Source of the DNA: Symsagittifera roscoffensis
Lineage: Eukaryota; Xenacoelomorpha; Acoela; Convolutidae
Assembly: GCF_963678635.1 (NCBI RefSeq)
Contig: NC_087064.1
Span: forward strand, 34,696,369 to 34,760,368
Direction: 5' to 3'
DNA length: 64,000 nucleotides
Each line of letters starts with the position of its first letter. Position 1 is the stretch's first letter. This document shows positions 1 through 11,338 of the stretch, in pieces. A program made the translations under genes and the position numbers. The notes below the pieces were generated by a model, which saw nothing but the letters and a program-made list of their open reading frames with translations, was not told the DNA's origin and searched no databases.

Positions 1-384
1 GCGAAGCGTCACATGTCAAGGAACACGGAAGCCTATCAATCTTTCCAGCTAGATATAGGACCAGGAGCCTATAAACGAGCATTCTTGACGCACAGAAACG
101 CGGTCACCACAGCGGTGAAGCGGGTAGCTGGAACGCCTCGTGTTACTGAAGAGGAGAAGAAAGAGGTCTTAAGAGCTGACCTAGAACGAAACGTGAGCCT
201 ATGTCTTCACAACAGCTTTTGCAGGAACCGGGAGCAGAAGGTGAATGTGGACTTGCTACCTTGTTGCAAACCGAGGCTGCTGGAACAGGAGGGTTGGGGC
301 ACGGCCCGCAACTCTCTGGACATGTTAGAGAAAGTCCTGGAAGACAGTGACGCTGAACATCAGGATGGAGAAATGATGGAATGA
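1..384 (+). CDS. C-terminal ORF of an LTR retrotransposon (partial)
   Basis: The frame is open from the window edge, so the true start lies to the left; the first Met is at 13. The visible ~127 residues are charged, with a Lys/Glu-rich helix near residue 50 and an acidic tail ending in EMME. I recognise no catalytic motif. It precedes, on the same strand, a 748-bp noncoding stretch and then an LTR, which is where the end of pol or a 3' accessory ORF of a Gypsy element would be. The assignment to that element is inference from position. The overlapping minus-strand ORF (143-394) is treated as its shadow. Confidence 0.45.
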   Translation, partial: AKRHMSRNTEAYQSFQLDIGPGAYKRAFLTHRNAVTTAVKRVAGTPRVTEEEKKEVLRADLERNVSLCLHNSFCRNREQKVNVDLLPCCKPRLLEQEGWGTARNSLDMLEKVLEDSDAEHQDGEMME

Positions 385-1132
385 AGATGACCAAAGAAGA
401 GAAGAGAAGGAGAAAAACTTGATTGTATTTGTGTGCTAAAACTTAAACCAATCAACCAAGTTTTGATTATTGAACTTGTGAAACTTTTTGTTTTGATCTA
501 GTTTGGTCAGACCAAACTTTGAAAATGTTGCAATTGCTAAAATTGTTGAAATTATTGATTTTAGTTACTACTATCTATGTATGTATATAAGGAACATAGG
601 TGAGTATATTTACCTATTTATTCACGACTGAAGTTTTTAACCTGTGTAAGACACAAATTCACTGTGTGGCGACATGGTAAGTTTGGGTAAACTCGCTCGA
701 GAAGGGTGGGTAACTCAAGAACTTTCCTAGCCACAGAGTTTCTTGGTTTTAATATTGAAAGGACCGCATAAATGACTGATTATACTTGGTGAGTGAAGTT
801 AAGTTAATTTTAACGGGTGCGTGGCCGTGCCACGTCCCACTTTTTAATCGCAAAGAGCGAAAAGAAGTTTTTTTGGCAAGACGACGTAAGTAGTCAGAAA
901 AGAAATTTTATCTAGGACACTCCTCATGGTGCAAATTTTGTGAAAATGTTGAAAGGCAGTGAGATGTAGTACGATGCCATTTGTGAACACGTAGTGAGTT
1001 GAGGTGGGGTAGATAAATTTCATTTTCTTATGCGATTTGTAAGATTGATTACAGAAAACTGGATAAATACTTGGCGATAACCCGGTGTTATGCGATCAAT
1101 AGGGACATTGATGGAGACTTGTCCGGGGAGTA
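385..1132 (+). other. 3' noncoding region of the LTR element
   Basis: No coding frame of note. It ends with a short purine run (ggggag) just before the LTR, a weak candidate for a polypurine tract. A minus-strand ORF (1020-1403) starts here but runs through the LTR and is not taken as a gene. Confidence 0.4.
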
Positions 1133-2017
1133 TGTGCCATTCTGCCAGATGACACAGCACAACCTTCCGGCGACATAAAAAAGAGTGACTAAAGGCCTTA
1201 TGAACAGAAAAGTGTGGCGACGGAGGGTCAGAATGTTCTAGAATTTTTATTTTTAAAATTTCGATTGGAAGAAGAACATTTCTGAGAAATAGAGAAAAGA
1301 CGGCCATTTTGAATAAAAAGACGAAAAACAGAACGACGCCAAATATTGTGAAGAACAGTCGAGCAAGAAAATTACGAAGCCTCTTGTCGTGGCAATAACA
1401 CACAATAAGAACTTTAGCGACGGATATTTGTGGAGAAGGAGGCTTCAGTGGGGGAAGAAATATACCACGGAACCCTCCCGGGACACGAATTATAAGAGAT
1501 AAGAGTGTTATCTCAAGAATATTATCTCAAGAATATTATCTCAAGAATAAGAGTGCCCAGAGACTGTCTATGTGAAGGGACTGTATAGACTGACTATATA
1601 GCTGCTATAATGTCATAGATCTTAATTAACACCGTTATTATTTAATATTTCAGAGCATGAGTAGCTAGAAAAGGGAAAGGGTCAATCCATCTCCAATGGA
1701 TTTAATATAAAACTGTCACACAAAAACATATAAAAATAGGTTGTTCGAGCCGTGTTTTTAATGACAATCACGTAGTCTGAGGATCCGAGACTCAGCTATG
1801 TGGTTGTGTTCGCATGTAAACGAAAGCTGATCAAAAGTCGTTTGACTGATGGCCTAAAAATGGTAACTTTTTACTTTGCCCTAAACAGACCAGAAAATTA
1901 ACTGGCAAGGTCGAGACGGTGAAAAACGAGTAGGATTAAGGTAACTGACGCCTGCCAGTCGTTAATAGGTACTTTTTCTACGCTCCGTCGCTGTGTGATA
2001 TTTGGGCGAATGTTACA
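1133..2017 (+). mobile_element. LTR, copy A (about 885 bp, 3' LTR of a left-hand Gypsy element)
   Basis: It begins TGTGCCATTCTGCC and ends GAATGTTACA, so it has TG...CA ends. It aligns along its whole length with 54177-55062, including the shared blocks around 1700-1720 (gggtcaatccatctcc) and 1780-1800 (ctgaggatccgagactcag). The second copy is followed by gag and pol on the plus strand, which fixes the orientation, so this copy is most simply the 3' LTR of another element whose body lies left of the window. It holds an internal triplication of 'ttatctcaagaata' near 1508-1550 that copy B lacks. No target-site duplication can be checked with one end. Confidence 0.8.
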
Positions 2018-2420
2018 ATTGACTTGAGCGACGGCAAAAAAAAATTATGCCAAGCTCGACCTTTGAAGTTTTTTTTTCAAGTTCACAAACTTAAAGTTCC
2101 TCGAAACTGAAGAAAAAACATTAGTTTGTCAATTTGTCTGCAACTGGTTTCACTTTTTGCTTTCTGACACGTTTTTGGTTGTGCGTTTATGAGTTTTTTC
2201 AAATGTACTATTTACGATATTTGACGTCCAGGATTCTAGTTACTATTTTTTTCCAATATTCCTTGTTAGTTTGTAAATTTTGAGCATAATTGTTTCAGTT
2301 ACTGGTACCTAGAAACAGCCTGTGTATTGTTCCTTCTGCTCAATTTGATTTTGTGCTGGAGGGGTGCTATTAAAGTTCAAAATAGTTTCAGCATTAGTTA
2401 GTTTTCGATACCATTTTCAT
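2018..2420. other. Intergenic, possible tail of the Penelope relic
   Basis: AT-rich sequence with poly-T runs and no coding frame. If the Penelope-like element to the right were full length, its C-terminal endonuclease would lie here on the minus strand, but I could not see a GIY-YIG motif. Confidence 0.3.
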
Positions 2421-3360
2421 GTGATATACCTTTTCTGGTTCACCACAATAGTCATGTCCAAAAAAACAAGTTCACTTTTCTCGTTGATTTTTTCTATGGT
2501 AAATTGCAAGTTCTTAAGCACTGAGTTCTTTCTATGAGGTAACGTGTTTGGGTCCTCTTTTACAGTATATATTATGTCGCCTACAAATCTTTTGAACAGT
2601 TTTCTTTCTTTACTTCAAATTAAAAAATGTGGCAAATTACGTCAAATTTCACAGTACCAAACTAGATAACGCGTTTTTTGGTATTCTATGTTACTAATGT
2701 TTTGACGTCTAGCACAAAAAAAAATCACATTTTTTACATTCAACACCAACACCTTTTCCTTAGCAAAACTTTTTACTGCTTTTTGAGCATTTTTCAGATA
2801 TTTTTTTGTTATTAGCTTTACGCCGTCGTTTTCATCTTCAATTACTCGTTCGATTGATTGCATCGAAATATTAGCCAAAATTGATCCCAGTAATACATCC
2901 ATGGCTAACCTATTTTTCTGACAATACAATTTTCAATATTTGTCAAGGCTAAATTACGCAGTCTTCTAAGAGTTGAACGGTCAAATCTGGTGCGTAATCA
3001 GTTGTGTACAATTTACGTAAGTCAATCTCAATTGTTTCAGATACGTAAACGTTTGTGTACAAACTCTTAAAGTCTAGTTGAACAATTTGTCAAGTATTAA
3101 TTTTTGAGTTTTTCTCGACCGTATTACAGAGACAGTTCAATGTTTGCGCCAGGAACATTTTCAAAAGACGGGATCGAAAATTTGTTCAGCTTATGATATC
3201 TACTGCCTGGAATTGATAGAACTCGACGAAGTGGCCTGTCATTCTTATGTAATTTAGCCAAATTGTATAACATAGCGGGCTGAGCTCCGGTAGCTCTGAG
3301 TTTTTAATAAGTTTTATCACTTATGAGTTCTTGTTTTTTCTTTTCGAGTACTGTTTATTG
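2421..3360 (-). pseudogene. Penelope-like element reverse transcriptase relic
   Basis: Reading the minus strand from about 3300 downwards gives a block with PAMLYNLAKLHK followed by RPLRRVLSIPGS, the form of the Penelope-type RT motif (G.P..Y.LPK.HK...PLRPIVS). Further on, residues MDVLLGSILANISM (near 2890) match the LGSPLSPILANIFM motif. KRFVGDIIYTV (near 2600-2570) sits where the YVDD catalytic box belongs, and NLQFTIEKINEKSELVFLDM (ending about 2443) matches the conserved segment after it. The second half (2642-2929) is open for 95 residues, but the upstream part carries stops and frameshifts and YVDD has become FVGD. It is a dead copy. The family assignment rests on the motif order, known for Penelope-like elements. 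Confidence 0.75.
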
Positions 3361-4342
3361 TTAACTTTTTCCTTTTTTAAGATGAAACTATCTGTCATTT
3401 TCAATTTCTGTAAACTTTTGGCAAATCAATTTTTTGAAAAATTTTTTTGTCAGAATTGTGTCATTTCGTAACCCAAAATTGACTGCGTTTACCATAAGTT
3501 ACAGCAAAATGATCATTTTTTTTTCAAATATTTCAGCATTTTTGAAAGAGCACGGTCAACTGGTGTTTTTCTGATTTTCTTTGCGTACCAATTTGACGAG
3601 GCTTCTATTTAACATAATTTTTCCCCATCAATTCAATTTCACGCATGTTTTAATGATTTGTCAATATCGGCTAGGACATGAATTCCATTTAACTTATCCT
3701 GAAGTGGATGTTTTGAACCATAAGAAAAAACTATTAAGGAAAAACTAGCAATGTACCATCTAGCGTCTTCATCGAAATGTTAGTTTTTCATAGAGATTTT
3801 CCCTAGAAATTTAGCAATTTGGCGTTCGTTTTGTTTTTGTTTGTTTTAGTGATTGTGCTGAGTTTTTACGTAATTAAATGGTCAGCTATTTGGATGAATT
3901 CCTGATCGTGGCTATACTTCGGGTGAAGGGTGCGATGAAGAGAACTTGCACCAACAATGTAGATCATTGAACTATGAGGCAACCACTGCTACCTCATAGA
4001 AACATTTGACATGAAACACTATTTAATAAGGTTATTGGCCTCATTTTTTTTGGCTCAACGAGAGTTCCCTTGAACATTGTCGGGCCAGTAACTGCTTCCA
4101 AATGTGATCTATGCTAATCTAAAGGATTTTTTTTTCAATATTTTTGATCGAGGCAAATCGTGATTAGACATTTTCTGTATTTTCATGCTTTCAGTCAGCT
4201 AGTGTGTCATGCTTTGTTTATGCTCCGCTTTGGTTTTTGCTGGAACCTGTTCATGCTGTTTTTTTTAAACCATTTATTGCAGCCAGTGCACTCCATTTTC
4301 CCTCTGTCTGAAAATGTCAGTTTTTATTTGATATCGTTTCAG
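3361..4342. other. Noncoding, nothing recognised
   Basis: AT-rich, no coding frame or clear repeat structure beyond poly-T runs. The part next to 3360 may be the N-terminal region of the decayed Penelope element. Confidence 0.3.
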
Positions 4343-4515
4343 TCTTTAGTAATGGTGACCTTTTCTTGGAATCAAGACGACCTTGTAGCAGAGGGGAATA
4401 CGAAAGAAGCTGCTCTCTCGATCAGAAATTTGGCTGATTTTCATCTACTGAATTTGGAGGCTTTGGAGCATTTGGATAAATTGGACTGCGAAATTTACGA
4501 GGAAATACAAATAAA
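4343..4515 (+). CDS. Internal or first coding exon of an unrecognised gene
   Basis: The exon is preceded by a good acceptor (atatcgtttcag) and ends at AA|GTATGT, a standard donor. Its 57 codons are open in one frame and look coding: acidic, helix-forming, with a Leu-rich stretch LLNLEALEHLDKLD. The start may be the ATG at 4352 if this is a first exon. It ends two bases into a codon (phase 2), which is compatible with the candidate exons at 7830 and 8441, both of which need phase 2. I do not recognise the protein. Confidence 0.55.
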
Positions 4516-4766
4516 GTATGTTTTTGCACTTCTTATCTTCTCATTTCATTTGATTTTAAAAAGAATAGATGTTTAAACAGTTAAAGAATGGCCTTTTCTT
4601 AAATGAACGGTCACAGGTAGTGAACATGTTGGATTGGGACATGCAAAAGCATCAGCAATTTTAAAGTACCAGATTTTTACAAAGTGCTAGCTGTTATAGC
4701 ATTATGCTTGCTGTTGTATTTAAAAGCATGCTGTTTTTTTGACGCTGATAGGTTATTAGGTCATGA

Positions 4767-4809
4767 AATAATAATAATAATAATAATAATAGTAATAATA
4801 ATAATAATA
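4767..4809. repeat. (AAT)n microsatellite
   Basis: About fourteen AAT units with one AGT interruption. Confidence 0.95.
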
Positions 4810-4849
4810 CGTTTATTAAAATTCAAATGCGTTTGCTAAAAAATGTAAA

Positions 4850-5070
4850 TGACTTCGTAACAACAATGGACTTCAATTTTCCGAATTCCCAGTGGAACAT
4901 AAAAATTAATTTTTGATTCAGTTTTTTCTACATTGGGTTGGTTTTAATCATACAAATGTGTCAGCAATAAAAGATTCTTGAAATTCAAAGAGCGCAAGTT
5001 GGTTTTTTTTTTTGTTAAATTATTGAATTTTTTTTTCTGTCTTTTGGCTATGTTCGTTGCCTATAATTTT
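4850..5070 (+). mobile_element. Fragment of the 450-bp TIR repeat (family M1)
   Basis: Matches the 3' half of the full copies at 11673 and 15831: the order 'cccag.g.aa.a.aaa', 'ttgatyCagttttctc', 'attgggyt', 'aaattcaaagagc' is kept. The termini are lost. Confidence 0.55.
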
Positions 5071-5373
5071 GTACAAGTATTCTGTCTGATATGAATCAAT
5101 ATCGAATACCTACTTTCTTTCTCATCAATGTGAAAAACAAGATATCGAACAGGATCCTTGCGTATACGTTCTTTTTTATTTACAGCAAAGCTTGGGTTAT
5201 AGTATGAACTCTCTTTTTTTCCAACTTAAGTCACAAATATTGTTGCGACGCAAATATTGTTGCGACAAAATGTGTTCATTTTGATCAAAAACCAGCTATT
5301 AAGTGCATTCAATGCTAAAGATTTAAAGACATGCTGTTATAGTACAAATAGCACTTAACCTTCAAGGTATCAT

Positions 5374-5438
5374 GGATCTGTAGCGCAGAGGAAAGGAAGA
5401 AGACCCCCAACAAAATCAGAGGATTTGAATCTGGGCAG
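5374..5438 (+). repeat. tRNA-derived SINE head
   Basis: Contains an A-box-like TGTAGCGCAGAGG and, about 35 bases on, a B-box-like GGATTTGAATC, the RNA polymerase III internal promoter layout. It cannot fold as a good tRNA, so it is a SINE or tRNA pseudogene. Confidence 0.45.
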
Positions 5439-5556
5439 GGTCGGAAGTTTTTAAATGAATTTATTCGTGTACTAGTTAAAATGCGTCCGCTACGCTACAA
5501 GGGTCAGAAGTTTTTAATGAATTTTTTCGTGTACTAGTTAAAATGCGTCCGCTCTA
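5438..5556 (+). repeat. Direct repeat, two ~60-bp units
   Basis: The unit starting gggtcggaagttttt and ending aaaatgcgtccgct occurs at 5438 and again at 5501 with few differences. It directly follows the SINE head, so it may be the SINE body duplicated. Confidence 0.8.
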
Positions 5557-5884
5557 TAAATTGAGGCTTGTTAGTTTTTTTTTTCAAATTGACTGGAATT
5601 TCTAATGCGTCATAAGTGGCGGGCGTAAGAAATTTTGTAGACTCAAAGTTTTACTCTTTCAGTTTTTCCCAGTAGCGTTATCGTTCCTATTTTTGCTGCG
5701 TCTGCGAAGTGCAACTTCGCTTCTGTGTCAATCATTGAAAAATTTCTTTTTTTTTAAGTAAATGATTTCTGTTACTTTTCAATATCTATCTATACTATAT
5801 TGTGGCGGTGTGATTTGAAATTAATCAGAGGTTGCAGTTGTGGCGGTAAAATCTGACTGTCAGATCCTTTCAGTGTTATCCCTT
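5557..5884. other. Noncoding stretch with a short stem motif
   Basis: No coding frame. At 5705-5735 it holds gcgaagtgcaacttcgc followed by ttctgtgtc, a member of the GCGAAG..CTTCGC..TGTGTC motif family found also at the centre of the hairpins near 28.8 and 29.2 kb. Confidence 0.5.
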
Positions 5885-6400
5885 CAATTAGCTATCCTCC
5901 CGGCTAGCAATCCATCCATAAGCCATAAACCTATCGATCAAGCTTGTGTTCACCAAGAGATCCAACCAGCCGTTAGGCCAGTCAACCTTTAATCGACGCG
6001 TCACTCTAACCATCCATCCATCATGACATCAATCTATCTAGCCATCCATCCAACCATCAAGACACTCATTCAAGCGATCCATCCAACTAGCCATCAATTT
6101 ATGCAACCAAGCATCCATCCAACCAGCTATCAAGCCAATCAATCGTTAAGTGTCTAATTCGTCTAGCGATATATCCATCGAGCTGTTCATTCATCAAGCG
6201 ATCCATCCACCTAGCCAACAAGTCACTAAGTCATCTATCTATATTGCCGTCCAAGTAGCTTGCCGTCCTAGTTCAATTTATCTATCCATCCGTCCAACCA
6301 ATCAGCCATCCCTCCAACCAGCCATCGGTTCATCACAGCAGCCATTCATCGATTCAGCCACAACTCCAAGCAATCCATCACTCCAATCTAGTAGTTTCAA
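5885..6400 (+). repeat. CATC-rich degenerate minisatellite, block 1
   Basis: Built from variants of atccatcc, aaccagccatc and catcaagc with no fixed period. Its opening (agcaatccatcc...aagccataaac...atcgatcaa) is the same as that of the larger block at 9765. The 87-residue ORF inside (6150-6413) is the repeat read in frame and not a gene. Confidence 0.85.
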
Positions 6401-6658
6401 TATGGTGGTGTAGATAAGGAGGAAAGAAAGAAAAATTAAGTTGCATAGCAATCATTTGCTTACATGTAATCAATTCAATGTTAAAGTCGATATGAGACTT
6501 GTAGAGGTCAGACAATGGGGCCAATTTGGTTTCATATCTGCGAAAGTTAAAGTCAATAAAATTTTCATAAGTTTTTAATGAAAGGAGGATAAAGTCGCGA
6601 AATTTTTTGTTTGCAACCCCTTTGATAAAAGATTTAAAACGTTAAAATAACTACCCAA

Positions 6659-6952
6659 GGTGAGTGATAAGGAGACGGGTCTGATCCAGACAGTGACCTT
6701 AAAAGATAGTCATGATAGACACAAAGAAAACAAAGCAGAGACAAGGCAGCCAATTAGAGTAAAATCAGCCGAATATTAAATCATTATTTATTACATCTTA
6801 TTTTCGTTCGATACGAGGGCAAGCATGTTGTGAAGTAATTATTCGTTTACCGCCTAATTTTTTCAATTAGCCGCTTAAATGCCTTCTTTTTGTTTGTTCT
6901 GCTAGTTATTAAGTTCTCTCTAGATCAGAGACCCGTCTCCTTGTCATTCACC
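6659..6952. mobile_element. Small TIR element (family M6, ~294 bp)
   Basis: Left end GGTGAGTGATAAGGAGACGG is mirrored at the right end by ccgtctccttgtcattcacc, with the match continuing into gtct.(ct)gat.cag/ctagatcagagac. The inverted ends are about 32 bp. No transposase is present. The target-site duplication is unclear. Confidence 0.65.
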
Positions 6953-7829
6953 CTACTAAATACTACAGTAAATCAAATGACTACAGTAATACAGTACAGT
7001 AAGACTACAGTATATCAGATGAAACGACAAAAGATAAATCTATAATTTTTCAAGGTGAGGCATTACGTCCTTATTTTGTTTTATTTCCGCTTTTTTTGAG
7101 TCTTTTTCTTCAAAAATCAATATGGTTTTAAAATGATAGTTTGTTTTTTTTTTAAAACGTTTTAACCGATTTTTACAAACAGGCTTAATGACCACTCTTG
7201 AATGTTAACGCTTAAGTTTCGAAATGAAGAAATTTTCTAGTCATTTTTGTTGTTTTATCCGTGTTAGCTTATTTCCAGGCAATCAAGTTCAAGTTAATCA
7301 TATCTAATTTCTTTAATTTTGCCATAATTAGGAGCTTTGTCGGCGTCGTATGTAAAATTAGTTCTCTGTTTTACTTGTCACAAGAATGGTTATTTTCAAA
7401 GGTGATAAAGATTTGTCATTTAAGCTTGAAGCAAATGAGCTTTTTTTGTTTCGAGTCTCCAATACAGTTCCTAAATTTATTGAAATAGTTTTTTTTTTCG
7501 TTGCTCCATTTTTTTCTTTAAAATAGCGAAAGTACAGTTTTTCTTTTCTGCTTATATTTCTTATGGATTTTATTTCAGCGCATTGTTGGAATAAACTGAC
7601 TTTTTTGCTTTTTCCAGCAAATAAATCGAGTAGTTCAAAAATTGATTCTGCTGGATGTGGTTTCTTGCTAAAACTCATTCTGAATGGTGCTTGTTTTTCT
7701 TATTTTAATGAAAGAGTAGAAATTTATGAGCTCATGCTTAGGACCATTCATTCGAAAAATCTTTCACATTCGAGTAAAAAAATCACAATGTATTGAGAAA
7801 TTTACCTGTACCTTTTTGCTCTTGAAAAG
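6953..7829. other. Noncoding, short ORFs only
   Basis: Begins with three close copies of gactacagta (6962-7015). Several ORFs of 60-106 residues overlap each other in both directions; none has a recognisable motif. Possible splice acceptors (7578, 7617) lead into short open stretches that I could not connect. Confidence 0.3.
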
Positions 7830-7951
7830 CAGTGTCCCTCTTAGTATATACATCGAATCTGATTGTACTTATTTATTATTGGACCAATTGATTAAATCGG
7901 ATATTTATGAGTGCGGTTTTCATACCGCCGCGTTTTCAAGTATAGCATGGG
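7830..7951 (+). CDS. Candidate coding exon
   Basis: Preceded by ctcttgaaaag and followed by GGTAAGC. It is open for 40 codons, entering in phase 2 and leaving in phase 1, so it can join the exon at 4343-4515 without breaking the frame. The protein segment has no recognised domain. The weak acceptor and lack of a known partner downstream keep this tentative. Confidence 0.35.
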
Positions 7952-7964
7952 GTAAGCTAACTAC

Positions 7965-8002
7965 ATCTATCTATCTATATCTGTCTATCTATCTATACTA
8001 TA
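7965..8002 (+). repeat. (CTAT)n microsatellite
   Basis: ctatctatctat with one interruption, ending in actatattt. Confidence 0.85.
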
Positions 8003-8259
8003 TTTAAATGCGTGTGACAGCTGTCTCCCCGTGTTAAAGCTTTTTCAATTTTGAATATTTAACGAAAAGTTTTGCATGTTTAAGCTATAAACTATATTGC
8101 AATGCTTAAGAATTTTTTCGATTTCCAGTTTATGAATGTTAGGTCTAAGAAAAGGCTCAATTTTAAGGTTTTAGTAATGATGCCAGCTTGGGAGGGGAGG
8201 AGGAGCGCATCGCAGAGGAGCGCATCTAGAGGTGGGATTCAGCCCTCTATTACATGATG

Positions 8260-9600
8260 TAACGGGCCGTTTTCGTTTCAGCGTTTATTCCAGCAATGTT
8301 CAAATTAGTTAACCTATGGTGTGCTGCTAGCAGGGTTGTCCCAGGGGTTGCGAAATTGGCCTACAAATATGAAAACTTAAATCTTATTAAATAAAAATAA
8401 TCAATGTACTTTCCAAATTTGAAACGTTTTCGTCAATAAGTTTGATGAGAAGGCAAACAGTAAGTCGTAATCATGAGAAAATAAAGGAAATAGGAGAATC
8501 AATACAATATTTCTCGCCTGATAAGCTGGAAGAAATAAACAGAGTTCAATCACAACCGGAAGGTCAGTTCGTGTTGCCGGTACTCTTATTTCGCATTGAG
8601 ACCGGGACGCAGTTTTTCGTTTCAGCGTTTGTTTTGGAAAGTTTGAAATTAGTTACGTCACAATGTGGTGCTGTCAGGGTTGTCCCAGGGGCTGCGAAAT
8701 TGGCCTACAAATGTGAATTCCTAAATCTTTTTTGATTTCATGCCATTTTTGTGATTTTGTTTCTAAAATTTTTATGAATTCAGAAGCTTCACAAAAGTTG
8801 AAAATCTCAACTCCATAATGGGATGCTGTCAGTTAACCGTCAGGGTTTGCAAATCTTGCATCCAAATATGCCAGCTCAATTTTTTTTAGTTTCCGAGGTG
8901 TGACGTTGTTTGTTTTGTTTGAGTTTTTTTGAAAATCCTTTTTTATAAAACACTTGACAAAATTGAATTTCTGAACCTCATAGTGCGGCGCTATGAAGCT
9001 ACTACCAGGAATTGCGAATCTTGTCTACAAACTTAACTGCTCAAATCTTGTTTTTTTTTTCCGAGATATGACGTTTTTTATGTTTTTTTAACTTTCTTTT
9101 AAATCTTGGATTTAAAACACTTGACTATATTTGAAATTCTGAACCCTATAGTGGGGTGCTGTCAGGATATTCTCAGGGGTGTTGACCCCAAATGTGCCTG
9201 CCTAAATTTTTTTACTTAACACGATGCTACGTTTTTTATGTGTTTTTGAAATGGTTGTTCAAATTTTAGATTTAAAACACTGACAAAATTTGACATTCCG
9301 AACCCTATAGTGTGATTCTGTCAGATTACTCTCCTGGGTTGCAAATATTGCTTCCAATTATGTCTGCTCTAATCTTTTCAGTTTCCGAGATATGACAATT
9401 TCCTTTGAGTTACTCTAAATATCAAATTTAAAACTTTTGATTAAATTTGGGATTCCGAAACTTATTATGAGATTATCAGGGTGCTTTTAGGGGTTGCAAG
9501 CCATGCATCCGAACTTGATTGTTCCAGTTTTTTTAGCTTCTGAGATAAGACGTTTTTTCATAGTTTTGTTCAAAAGCTGTCACAAAATTAAATAAAGGTT
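8260..9600 (+). repeat. Degenerate ~160-bp tandem array
   Basis: Seven diverged units share an order of motifs: ccctatagtgg, gctgtcagg, aggggttgcaaatct, ccaaatatg, a T-run, gagatatgacgtttttt, and ttaaaacacttgacaaa. Unit markers lie near 8310, 8661, 8815, 8980, 9147, 9307 and 9462, a step of about 155-167 bp except for the first gap (350 bp), which contains the exon-like segment at 8441-8562. Confidence 0.75.
8441..8562 (+). CDS. Candidate exon embedded in the tandem array
   Basis: Open frame of 40 codons starting with Met at 8445 and ending at GAAG|GTCAGT. Codon use and composition look coding: charged and helical, with EKIKEIGESIQYF and DKLEEINRVQ. An AG at 8439-8440 would give a phase-2 entry matching the exon at 4343-4515. 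Alternatively 8445 is a true start in a first exon. It leaves in phase 1. I do not recognise the family. It interrupts the 160-bp array, whose units flank it on both sides. Confidence 0.4.
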
Positions 9601-9764
9601 TTCTTAGGTTTTCGAGACATGACGTTTTTTATTTAGAGAAAATATAAAAAGCTTAGGTTTAATTTTTCCTTTCAAATTTTGCCAATTTCGATCCATTCTT
9701 TGTTCTCAGATTCAACCTACCGCATATACCTCCAACAAAAGTTATTCCATTTTGCTATAATCCC

Positions 9765-10735
9765 AATAAGCAATCCTTCCATCATCAAGCCATAAACTCA
9801 TCGATCAAACTTTATTCATCCAGCGATCCATCTCACTAGAATTTTATCTATCAAGCCATCTGACCAGTCATTAACCCATCAAGACACTCATTCTTCGAGC
9901 GATCAATCTAGCCATCAATCTATCCATTCGTCAAACCAACCAGCCAGCCATCCATCTAACTATCGATCCATCCATCCAGCACGTAATTCAACCTGACATT
10001 GTACCAGTCCATGCATCAATTGACGCCTCCACCTGACTAGCCCCCTCAATACTCCCATGCATCCAGCCAATCATCCAACCATCAAGCCACCATACTTCTA
10101 GCCATCGATCGATCAATCCAACCAGCCATCCATACATCTTGCCATCCGTGCATCCAACTACCATTCCGCTCATCTAGTTTTCCATCGATCTAGCAATCCA
10201 TCCATCCAACATGCCCTCCATGCCTTTGGTCATTCATTCAGTCCTCTTTTAATCCCACCATCAATTCAGCTAGCCATTCATTCATCTCGCTATGCATCCA
10301 GCCATCAATCCATCTAGCCACCCAGTCAGTCATATATCCAACCATCAATCCATGTAGCTTTTCGACCGACCAGTCATCCATCAATCTAGCCTAACAGCCA
10401 GTTTTATATCCAGTCATCGACACATCTAGCCTTTCAACCAACCAGTCGTCCATCCATCTAGCCACTACGCATCAAACTTCATCAATTCAGCCATCCATCC
10501 ATCAAGACATCCAACCGCTCAGTCTTCGATCCAGCCATCACTCCAGCCATGCATCCCTCCAACCATCCAACTAGCCGTATAGTCTTCCACCAGACAGCCA
10601 TCCGTGCGTTCATCTAGCTATCCATCGTGCCTTCAATCCATCCATTCAATGAATCCAGCCTATAATTTAATCATCTATTGATCCATTCATTCATCCTTGC
10701 AGTCAGCTTATTATCCATCCATCTAACCTATTTTT
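9765..10735 (+). repeat. CATC-rich degenerate minisatellite, block 2
   Basis: Nearly one kilobase of catcc, atccaacc, agccatcc and tctagcc variants. Its first 60 bases are homologous to the start of block 1 at 5885. Antisense ORF 9988-10173 is a reading of the repeat. Confidence 0.85.
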
Positions 10736-11338
10736 CTCAGATAAACCATGTCATTTTTCAGGAGCAGTTTTAGCTGCAGGGGGCCTGCTAAGGATATATG
10801 AAGTGATCATTACCTTTAAATGACATTGATGAGAGGGCTAATTCCAAAAATTCCCTTTCCATTAAAAATTATGTTCAAAAAAATTTATAGAAAACTGGTC
10901 TAATCCAACGAAAGTAGTTCTCAATATCATATTGAAGACTTGCATTCGTAATTTGAACGATATCTAAAGTTAATCTGAAACCTTAATTCTAATCCAAAAA
11001 ACAATAATATTCGATTTTTTTAACATCTTTTTGCGAACTTCTTGCACATGTGCCATTTTCTTAAAATAGTTTTTTATCTTAATTCTTTCAAAAAAATGTT
11101 GTATGAGGAAATTTGCTGTCCCATGTACCTAGTTTACCCATACTATCGAAGTTCTTGGCTTTCATCCAGTTGTTTTTGTCAGACCACAAAAAAAAACCGA
11201 CGCAAATTGATTTTTTAAAATTTTTTATATTCTGTGCTATTTGCACTGCAACCGTTTATCCTATTTTTGAGTTTCTTGTGAGGTTAAGAAAGTTAACAAG
11301 AACATTTTCAGCCTTAGAAGCCGTACTATTTGTTGTAG
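10736..11338. other. Presumed upstream region or first intron of the coiled-coil gene
   Basis: No long coding frame. The first exon of the gene at 11339 should lie here or further left, ending in phase 2, but I could not pick one. A second possible acceptor for exon 2 is at 11311 (acattttcag). Confidence 0.3.

Noticed and set aside
1020-1403. Minus-strand ORF in LTR A, with a counterpart at 54169-54540 in LTR B
   Set aside because: Both are antisense readings of the same LTR. The likeness follows from DNA homology; they start differently and have no domain.
6150-6413. 87-residue ORF rich in Pro/Ser/Gln
   Set aside because: It is the CATC minisatellite read in frame.
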